DNA of 5,771 nucleotides from Candidatus Brocadiaceae bacterium (GTDB taxonomy: Bacteria; Planctomycetota; Brocadiia; Brocadiales; Brocadiaceae): positions 1 to 5,771 of the forward strand of contig JANLHY010000372.1 of assembly GCA_024653795.1 (NCBI GenBank), read 5' to 3'. The notes below the pieces were generated by a model. It was not told the origin of the DNA and made no database searches. It saw only the letters and a program-made list of their open reading frames with translations. Shown here piece after piece: positions 1 to 4,361 of the stretch. Position 1 is the first letter of the stretch; every line of letters starts with the position of its first letter. Both the position numbers and the translations under genes were made by a program.

Positions 1-29
1 TACGACCAGAACTTTTTTTCTCCAGACAT
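1..29 (-). CDS. possible start of a downstream gene, cut by the window edge
   Basis: An ATG at 29-27 lies 13 nt after the zwf stop and opens a frame reading MSGEKKFWS before the window ends. A weak purine stretch (CAGGG) sits about 5-6 nt in front of it. In an oxidative pentose phosphate operon the natural next gene would be 6-phosphogluconolactonase (pgl), but nine residues cannot identify it. The other two frames show no better start. Treat this as a suggestion that the operon continues, not as an identified gene. Confidence 0.25.
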
Positions 30-42
30 ACTGACCCTGTGT

Positions 43-1581
43 TTACTGTTTACATCTTCTCCACTCCCGTCCATCCCTTGCCATCAGGTCGTCTGCTTCT
101 TGCGGTCCCCAGGTACCGGCCTCGTAGTTAGGAAATTTTCTATACGGTAATGCCTGCCACACGTCTTGTATTGTTGATACTACATTCCAACTGGTTTCGA
201 CCATGTCAGCACGTTGAAATAGAGTTGCGTCTCCTACCATACAGTCGTATAGTAACCTCTCGTGACCTGTACTCGGAGTACTGCCAAAATAATCCTCATA
301 TTTAAATTCCATATCAACCGTCCCCAGTCGTACGAGTGGTCCAGGAATTTTGGCGCCGAAGTTTAACGAGATGCCCTCATCAGGCTGGATATGAAGCACT
401 AATAGGTTAGGTTTCAGATGTTCGACAGAGGTTTTACGGAATAAGACAAAGGGGGGGCTCTTGAATTGAATGGCAATCTCGGTAACGCGGCAGGGAAGCC
501 GTTTCCCCGTCCTCAGGTAAAATGGCACATTCGCCCATCTCCAATTATCAATGTACAACTTCAGCGCTACAAAGGTCTCTGTATTAGAGTCGGCTGGAAC
601 GCTTGGTTCTGACCGGTAAGCAGGCACTTGCTGATCACCGGCAGCGCCTTCGCTATATTGTCCTCTCGCTGTTGACCTGAGAACTTCCTCATGAGACAGG
701 GTTTGAATTGCCCGCAAAATCTTGACCTGTTCATCCCGCACAGCATCAGCATCAAAAGAAATCGGCGGTTCCATTGCTGTTAGAGTAACCAACTGAAAAA
801 TATGGTTTGGCACCATGTCCCGCAATGCCCCTGCTTTGTCGTAATAGCCGCCGCGTTGCCCCACGCCAATATCCTCAGCAACCGTTATTTGCACATGATC
901 GATGTATCGCCGATTCCAGATGGGTTCGAAGATACCGTTTGCAAAGCGAAAGATCATGATATTTTGCACAGTTTCCTTGCCAAGGTAATGATCGATGCGA
1001 TAAATCTGGCTCTCACTCAATACTTTCCTGATTTCATGGTTAAGGGCATGAGCGGATTCAAAATCACGCCCGAAGGGTTTCTCAATAATGACCCGCCTCC
1101 AGTGGCCATTTTCCTCACGTGAAAGTCCTGCTGCGCCAATTTGCTGAATAATTTGTGAAAACAAATCAGGTTCTGTAGCAAGGTAGTAAAGATAGTTCCC
1201 CTGTGTGCCGTATTTTTTGTCTGCTTCTGTTAACTGATTTTGAAGTCGTTGGTATGCGTTTTGGTCCTGCACGTCACCCGATACGTAATAGAGCCGTTGG
1301 ATAAACCACTTCCACAGGTCTGGATCAACCAAACCTGTAGCAAACTCTTTTATATCCTGACTACACTTATCGCGAAATTCTTCGTGGCTCATCCCGCGGC
1401 GGCCAAATCCAACAACGGCAAACGCCTTAGATAATAAGCGCTCTTTTGCCAGGTTGTAAAGCGCAGGGATGAGCTTGCGTTTTGCCAGGTCACCGGACGC
1501 TCCAAATATTACCATGATGCAGGGATCACCGATATGCCCCAATGGTTCACTGTTTCTGCGCTTTTCACCAGCACCGTCCAT
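43..1581 (-). CDS. zwf: glucose-6-phosphate 1-dehydrogenase
   Basis: This cytoplasmic enzyme oxidises glucose-6-phosphate to 6-phosphogluconolactone with reduction of NADP(+), the first step of the oxidative pentose phosphate pathway. The 512-residue product is about the usual family length. The N-terminal Rossmann domain has the dinucleotide motif GASGDLAKRK at residues 27-36. Arg61, in VVGFGRR after the second strand, is where NADP-using members contact the 2'-phosphate. EKPFG (167-171) and the substrate-binding signature RIDHYLGKE (195-203, with His198) follow, then DMVPNHIFQL with His260 as the likely catalytic histidine. The C-terminal domain keeps FYLRTGKRL. The ATG at 1581 is chosen because AGGAGG lies 8 nt upstream and the Rossmann motif starts at a normal distance. 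It is the last complete gene of the rpiB-gnd-zwf set, 223 nt after gnd, with a repeat-bearing spacer between. I see no frameshift or missing key residue. The assignment is firm; NADP preference is inferred. Confidence 0.97.
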   Translation of the reverse strand: MDGAGEKRRNSEPLGHIGDPCIMVIFGASGDLAKRKLIPALYNLAKERLLSKAFAVVGFGRRGMSHEEFRDKCSQDIKEFATGLVDPDLWKWFIQRLYYVSGDVQDQNAYQRLQNQLTEADKKYGTQGNYLYYLATEPDLFSQIIQQIGAAGLSREENGHWRRVIIEKPFGRDFESAHALNHEIRKVLSESQIYRIDHYLGKETVQNIMIFRFANGIFEPIWNRRYIDHVQITVAEDIGVGQRGGYYDKAGALRDMVPNHIFQLVTLTAMEPPISFDADAVRDEQVKILRAIQTLSHEEVLRSTARGQYSEGAAGDQQVPAYRSEPSVPADSNTETFVALKLYIDNWRWANVPFYLRTGKRLPCRVTEIAIQFKSPPFVLFRKTSVEHLKPNLLVLHIQPDEGISLNFGAKIPGPLVRLGTVDMEFKYEDYFGSTPSTGHERLLYDCMVGDATLFQRADMVETSWNVVSTIQDVWQALPYRKFPNYEAGTWGPQEADDLMARDGREWRRCKQ

Positions 1582-1589
1582 TCGTATGT

Positions 1590-1595
1590 CCTCCT
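1590..1595 (-). promoter_or_regulatory. ribosome binding site of zwf
   Basis: On the minus strand AGGAGG lies 8 nt before the ATG at 1581, within the longer match AGAGGAGGA. It is an almost perfect Shine-Dalgarno sequence and fixes the zwf start. It also shows that zwf is set up for independent translation initiation despite the 223-nt gap after gnd. Confidence 0.85.
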
Positions 1596-1678
1596 CTACG
1601 ATTTCTCTTGATTAATTGGAAATCTCATCTTTACCATACTGAATAATAACAACCGAACGTAATAGTTCTGCTATCTTA

Positions 1679-1730
1679 GACAGGATAAACAGGATTAACA
1701 TGATAATTTTTTCATCCTGATTATCCTGTC
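1679..1730. repeat. inverted repeat in the gnd-zwf spacer
   Basis: The arms GACAGGATAAACAGGAT (1679-1695) and ATCCTGATTATCCTGTC (1714-1730) are complementary at 16 of 17 positions around an 18-nt loop. On the transcript the hairpin would lie about 75 nt after the gnd stop. No U-run follows it in the direction of transcription, so it is not a standard intrinsic terminator. It could act as an mRNA stability or processing element, or simply be a copy of a dispersed repeat. Confidence 0.75.
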
Positions 1731-1772
1731 AATCCTGTCAAAATTTATTTATATCCTGTTATCTTGTCAAAT
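1723..1772. repeat. ATCCTGTC direct repeats in the gnd-zwf spacer
   Basis: The word ATCCTGTC occurs at 1723-1730 and 1732-1739, followed by AAA. The diverged copy ATCCTGTTATCTTGTCAAAT follows at 1753-1772. The same word in reverse complement forms the left arm of the overlapping inverted repeat. Short AATCCTGT-type repeats are, from general knowledge, common in intergenic DNA of many environmental bacteria. The rest of the spacer (1582-1678) shows no gene and no promoter I would defend. Confidence 0.7.
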
Positions 1773-1804
1773 CTTTTTCCTCCGGTGAACTATTACAACA
1801 AATG

Positions 1805-2788
1805 CTACCCTTCCTGCTTCCGTTCAGTATGGCCGCCAAATTTTTGCCGCATAGCCGATAACAACTTTTCAGCATACGTGTTCCCCTGGCGTGAGCGGAA
1901 ACGCGCAAATAGTGACGCTGAGAGCACATCAACCGGCACTGCTTCTTCAATAGCCGCCATAATTGACCAGCGACCTTCGCCGGAATCCTGCACATACCCG
2001 GAGTAATTTGATAAGGTTGGGTTCTCAAAGAGAGCTATTGCCGTAAGATCGAGAAGCCACGACCCGATAACGCTCCCGCGACGCCAAACCTCAGCTATGT
2101 CGGCAACTTTGAAATCGTAGCGATGTCCTTCGCGTAAATCGTTGGCGTTGGCATTTCGTAAAATATCGAAACCCTCCGCGTATGCCTGCATCAATCCGTA
2201 TTCAATGCCATTATGGATCATCTTCACGAAATGCCCGGCGCCATTTGGACCGCAGTGAAGATAACCATACTCCGCGGTGCAATCCGTGTTCTCACGTCCT
2301 GGGGTACGTGATATTCCTCCATGCCCTGGCGCAAGGGTCTTGAAAACAGGCGTCAGATGCTTGACGACATCAGATTCTCCGCCAATCATGAGACAATAGC
2401 CCCGCTCTAGTCCCCAGACACCACCGCTTGTGCCTGCATCAACATAGTGAATACCCTTTCCCTTCAAAACTTTTGCACGACGCACGTCGTCTTTGTAATA
2501 GGAGTTGCCTCCATCAATGATGATATCGCCTGTTTCCATGCGTTCGGCCAACGCCAATACCGTCTGTTCGGCCGGATCACCCGCCGGGACCATGACCCAT
2601 GCCGCACGTGGTTTGCTTAATTTGTTAACAAAGTCATCCAGGGATGTCGCTCCGATAGCCCCCTCACCGGCCAATAGCCTCACATTGTCGGGATTCCGGG
2701 TGAACACAACGCACTGATGTCCGCCTCGCATCAAGCGCCGTACCATGTTCGCTCCCATTCTTCCCAAACCAATCATACCCAATTGCAT
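1805..2788 (-). CDS. gnd: 6-phosphogluconate dehydrogenase, decarboxylating (short form)
   Basis: This enzyme oxidatively decarboxylates 6-phosphogluconate to ribulose-5-phosphate and CO2 with NAD(P)+, in the cytoplasm. The 327-residue product belongs to the short class (about 300-330 residues, GntZ-like) rather than the 470-residue E. coli type. The Rossmann motif GLGRMG is at residues 7-12. DGGNSYYKD (92-100) and DAGTSGGVWG (117-126) follow, then GAGHFVKMIHNGIEYG (183-198), which holds the catalytic pair Lys189 and Glu196. At the end of the second strand the sequence is FTRNPD, with Thr30-Arg31 where NAD-specific members usually have Asp. NADP use is therefore possible but unproven. The ATG at 2788 is supported by AAAGGAGA 7 nt upstream and sits directly before the Rossmann strand. 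The start overlaps the end of rpiB by 16 nt, which argues for co-transcription and coupled translation. No disruption is visible. Confidence 0.96.
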   Translation of the reverse strand: MQLGMIGLGRMGANMVRRLMRGGHQCVVFTRNPDNVRLLAGEGAIGATSLDDFVNKLSKPRAAWVMVPAGDPAEQTVLALAERMETGDIIIDGGNSYYKDDVRRAKVLKGKGIHYVDAGTSGGVWGLERGYCLMIGGESDVVKHLTPVFKTLAPGHGGISRTPGRENTDCTAEYGYLHCGPNGAGHFVKMIHNGIEYGLMQAYAEGFDILRNANANDLREGHRYDFKVADIAEVWRRGSVIGSWLLDLTAIALFENPTLSNYSGYVQDSGEGRWSIMAAIEEAVPVDVLSASLFARFRSRQGNTYAEKLLSAMRQKFGGHTERKQEG

Positions 2789-3267
2789 ACTCTTTCTCCT
2801 TTCATACTTGTTGTCTGATGTCCATAACGCATCTCCAATATGCGGATCTTTTCCAACCTTCTACTGTGGCGCTCTGCACCGTCAAATTTAGCCTCCACAA
2901 ATGCCCGAACAAGTTCTTTGGCCAGTTCAAGCCCAACCACACACGCCCCCAACACCAGAATATTCATATCATCATGTTCTACCCCCTGGTGAGCCGAGTA
3001 TGTATCGTGACAAAGCCCTGCGCGAATACCGGGCAATTTGGTTGCCGCAACTGAGGCGCCAACACCACTACAACAAATTAGAATTCCACGGTCTGCCTGA
3101 TTCTTTAGGAGAAACAGCCCCACTGCTTCAGCAAAATCCGGGTAATCGACAGTCTCCGTACTAAATGTACCCACATCCACGACCTGAAATCCCATCTCTC
3201 GAAGAAAAGTGGTCAGATACCCTTTCAATTCGAATCCAGCATGATCTGCACCAATAGCAATCCGCAT
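2773..3267 (-). CDS. rpiB: ribose-5-phosphate isomerase B
   Basis: This RpiB/LacAB-family sugar-phosphate isomerase interconverts ribulose-5-phosphate and ribose-5-phosphate in the cytoplasm, downstream of Gnd in the same pathway. The product is 164 residues, slightly longer than the usual 140-150 because of a C-terminal extension after about residue 145. It opens with the family signature MRIAIGADHAG (Asp8-His9). TVDYPDFA (39-46), the active-site loop LICCSGVGASVAATK (63-77, catalytic Cys65) and SAHQGVEHDDMN (91-102, His98) follow. RHSRRLEKI near the end supplies phosphate-binding arginines. E. coli-type enzymes have Gly after the catalytic Cys and Asn after the His, whereas here these are Cys66 and Asp99. 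The start is placed at 3267 because GGAGG lies 5 nt upstream and the protein then begins at the family's normal N-terminus. An in-frame start at 3312 would add 15 unconserved residues. It overlaps gnd by 16 nt and is the first gene of the operon. Confidence 0.95.
   Translation of the reverse strand: MRIAIGADHAGFELKGYLTTFLREMGFQVVDVGTFSTETVDYPDFAEAVGLFLLKNQADRGILICCSGVGASVAATKLPGIRAGLCHDTYSAHQGVEHDDMNILVLGACVVGLELAKELVRAFVEAKFDGAERHSRRLEKIRILEMRYGHQTTSMKGERVCNWV
2796..2800 (-). promoter_or_regulatory. ribosome binding site of gnd
   Basis: AGGAG, within AAAGGAGA, lies 7 nt before the gnd ATG. It sits inside the last codons of rpiB, so ribosomes finishing rpiB pass directly over it. This is the usual layout of translational coupling. 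Confidence 0.8.
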
Positions 3268-3272
3268 ATTTA

Positions 3273-3277
3273 CCTCC
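3273..3277 (-). promoter_or_regulatory. ribosome binding site that decides the rpiB start
   Basis: On the minus strand GGAGG is followed by TAAAT and then ATG at 3267. The match and spacing are good, and they select the ATG at 3267 over the in-frame upstream start at 3312. I found no convincing sigma70-type promoter in the 94 nt between this gene and element A. Confidence 0.85.
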
Positions 3278-3353
3278 GTGTCAACTGCATGCGGCTCCCG
3301 CAAGCTCGACAATCATTTTCATAACAGTTCACCCCCACCTAAACCTCCCCCCT

Positions 3354-3361
3354 CCCCCAGT
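3354..3361. repeat. target-site duplication of element A, left copy
   Basis: CCCCCAGT abuts the left inverted repeat of element A. An identical octamer abuts the right end at 3934-3941. Exact flanking repeats directly outside matching inverted ends mark a transposition event. Confidence 0.85.
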
Positions 3362-3456
3362 CTTACTGTTGGACAATTTTTTGCTGGACAAAATGGCTTT
3401 GGAATGTTGCCCATGTCGAAACTGGAACATGTAATTCCTGCCACTACATCCAGATT

Positions 3457-3484
3457 GTTGGGTTTCGCTGAGACTCAACCCAAC
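3457..3484. repeat. GTTGGGTT/AACCCAAC hairpin
   Basis: GTTGGGTT (3457-3464) and AACCCAAC (3477-3484) are perfect complements around a 12-nt loop containing TCGCTGAGAC. From general knowledge, a repeat of the form GTTGGGTT-TCGCTG-CTCAACCCAAC is widely dispersed in intergenic DNA of many bacteria. This looks like a member. Confidence 0.65.
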
Positions 3485-3505
3485 CTTATATGTTATGGTG
3501 TATCA

Positions 3506-3650
3506 GGGCTAAAGCCCGGTTCGGTTCGTCTCTTAATCCCCAGCCTGAAGGCTGGGGTTATTCTCCGGTCGTCAGCCTGCGAGACAGAGTTATAACTCCG
3601 CCATTTATGGCGGAGATTATATCCACAATATCCATGCGGCTTTAGCCATG
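3506..3650. repeat. cluster of four different short palindromes
   Basis: Within 145 bp there are four separate hairpins with different stems. They are GGGC-TAAA-GCCC (3506-3517), CCCCAGCC-TGAA-GGCTGGGG (3538-3557), CTCCGCCAT-TT-ATGGCGGAG (3596-3615) and an imperfect CATG-GGC-TTTA-GCC-CATG (3633-3650). Each has a compact stem and a 2-4 nt loop. Weak TAAT/ATTA words flank the second and third. They resemble REP-type palindromes but are not copies of one another. Confidence 0.65.
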
Positions 3651-3692
3651 ACTTCCATAAATTAGCCCTTCGGCGACTATTTCTATATTGCA

Positions 3693-3722
3693 TGTAGTGG
3701 CAATTCATGAATTGCCACTACA
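3693..3722. repeat. perfect 30-nt palindrome
   Basis: The sequence from 3693 to 3722 is self-complementary without mismatch or loop. Each half runs TGTAGTGGCAATTCA from the outside to the centre. Similar GTAG-GGC-AATTCATGAATT palindromes are, from general knowledge, frequent dispersed repeats. It lies inside element A. Confidence 0.85.
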
Positions 3723-3748
3723 AGATTGAAATTCCTATACATAAATTG

Positions 3749-3882
3749 TAGGTGGCTATTGATTTAACTCACCAAAGGTAATGGTTTCACAATAGAAATA
3801 AGAAAAATAGCCCAAACCCACAGGCTTTTTGCGCCATGACGGTATTTTATAGGGCTTGGTGAGTTAAATCAATAACCACCTA
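3749..3882. mobile_element. nested small element with 25-bp inverted ends and TA borders
   Basis: The arms at 3751-3775 (starting GGTGGCTATTGATTTAACTC) and 3856-3880 are reverse complements with one mismatch in 25. Both are bordered outside by TA (3749-3750 and 3881-3882). Long inverted ends flanked by a TA dinucleotide are what Tc1/mariner-IS630-type transposition leaves, so this may be a roughly 130-bp MITE inserted in element A. A two-base duplication is weak evidence on its own, because it merges with the inverted repeat. The central 80 bp (3776-3855) has no reading frame of note. A long hairpin of other origin is the alternative. Confidence 0.6.
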
Positions 3883-3933
3883 ATGTTTTGATTATAGCTG
3901 ATTTTGTTCAGCAAAAAATTGTCCAACAGTAAG

Positions 3934-3941
3934 CCCCCAGT
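3934..3941. repeat. target-site duplication of element A, right copy
   Basis: CCCCCAGT directly follows the right inverted repeat of element A and is identical to the left copy at 3354-3361. Confidence 0.85.
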
Positions 3942-3945
3942 GGAA

Positions 3946-3955
3946 GGGTTAGGGG
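3946..3955. repeat. target-site duplication of element B, left copy
   Basis: GGGTTAGGGG abuts the left end of element B and is repeated exactly at 4331-4340. The 10-bp length fits the IS4/IS231 group, which makes long duplications of about 9-12 bp. Confidence 0.85.
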
Positions 3956-4330
3956 CATACGTGTTAAGTTAAGGAATCTATAATTACCCTTAATCCCTTG
4001 TTCGTGTTAATTCCACATTGTCCCCCGCTGGCGGGGGTGCGGGGGTGGACTGGACATCTCCAGTGCGCCTCTCCCCCTTCTATATATTTATTTATCACCG
4101 TTTATATTCTGCAACTCTTCATCTTCTGTCTAGCGCTCGGAGAGTAATAGTCCGTCGTATTGGTCCTCAAATTTCCACCCCCTGCCCCCGCCAGCGGGGA
4201 ACAGTCGCCACCCGTATCCCCCTCCCCCTTTCTCCCCCTCTGGAGGGGGACAGGGGGTGGAAACTAAGCAGGCACGGACAAACAGCGTTTGTCCATGCCA
4301 CCCCAAAAACCGCTTAACTTAACACGTATG
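3956..4330. mobile_element. element B: 375-bp MITE-like element with IS4/IS231-like ends
   Basis: The left end CATACGTGTTAAGTTAAG (3956-3973) and right end CTTAACTTAACACGTATG (4313-4330) are perfect reverse complements of 18 bp. GGGTTAGGGG is duplicated directly outside both ends. The pattern CAT at the tip, an AA word and TTAAG at the inner edge resembles IS231-type ends of the IS4 family. The 10-bp duplication and G-rich target agree, but the family assignment is an inference from memory of that consensus. No transposase frame is present. The interior is C/G-rich and filled with hairpins (4019-4299). It lies 31 bp past the stop codon of the debranching gene and only 14 bp from the right end of element A. 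Confidence 0.82.
4019..4299. repeat. hairpin-rich interior of element B
   Basis: Several palindromes are packed here. CCCCCGC-TG-GCGGGGG is at 4022-4037 and its diverged partner CCCCGC-CA-GCGGGG at 4186-4199, so the two larger stretches 4019-4049 and 4174-4203 also pair with each other. TTTCCACCCCCTG (4172-4184) pairs perfectly with CAGGGGGTGGAAA (4251-4263), enclosing TCCCCCTC-TG-GAGGGGGA (4233-4250). GGCACGGACAAA (4271-4282) pairs with TTTGTCCATGCC (4288-4299) with one mismatch and a 5-nt loop. I see no coding capacity. This looks like accumulated dispersed repeats, or a folded RNA or single-stranded DNA structure. Confidence 0.7.
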
Positions 4331-4340
4331 GGGTTAGGGG
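4331..4340. repeat. target-site duplication of element B, right copy
   Basis: GGGTTAGGGG directly follows the right inverted end of element B and matches the left copy at 3946-3955 exactly. Confidence 0.85.
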
Positions 4341-4361
4341 AGGTGGTGAACTGTTACTCAT

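Larger units (their letters stand above)
3362..3933. mobile_element. element A: 572-bp MITE-like element with 33-bp terminal inverted repeats
   Basis: The left end (3362-3394) starts CTTACTGTTGGACAATTTT and ends GGACAAAAT. The right end (3901-3933) is its reverse complement with one mismatch in 33. CCCCCAGT is duplicated exactly on both sides, so insertion with an 8-bp target duplication is directly visible. The interior has no transposase: all frames are short and made of palindromic repeats, so the element would need a transposase supplied in trans. Several IS families make 8-bp duplications (IS66, IS1595, IS256 and others). These ends do not let me name one. The interior contains a series of unrelated palindromes (3457-3722) and a nested smaller element (3749-3882). 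The insertion lies about 94 nt upstream of rpiB and so forms most of that operon's upstream region. Confidence 0.85.

Noticed and set aside
1679..1730. Intrinsic terminator after gnd.
   Set aside because: The hairpin is AT-rich with an 18-nt loop, and no U-run follows it on the minus-strand transcript.
3268..3312. N-terminal extension of RpiB from an upstream in-frame start.
   Set aside because: The 15 residues are not part of the family, and a strong Shine-Dalgarno sequence serves the internal ATG at 3267.
3493..3708. A 71-residue minus-strand frame and a 105-residue plus-strand frame (3278-3595) near and inside element A.
   Set aside because: Both are made largely of palindrome sequence, have no ribosome binding site or recognisable domain, and show irregular composition. 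They are not a transposase.
3457..3722. CRISPR array.
   Set aside because: The palindromes differ from one another, spacing is irregular, and there are no repeated units with unique spacers.
3891..3896. TATAAT on the minus strand near the right end of element A, a possible promoter toward rpiB.
   Set aside because: No -35 hexamer at 16-18 nt spacing (the sequence there is T-rich) and no extended -10; another TATAAT at 3616-3621 also lacks a partner.
4018..4317. A 99-residue plus-strand frame across element B.
   Set aside because: It is translated from C/G hairpins and the right inverted end, is rich in Pro/Ser/Arg, and has no homology I can recognise.
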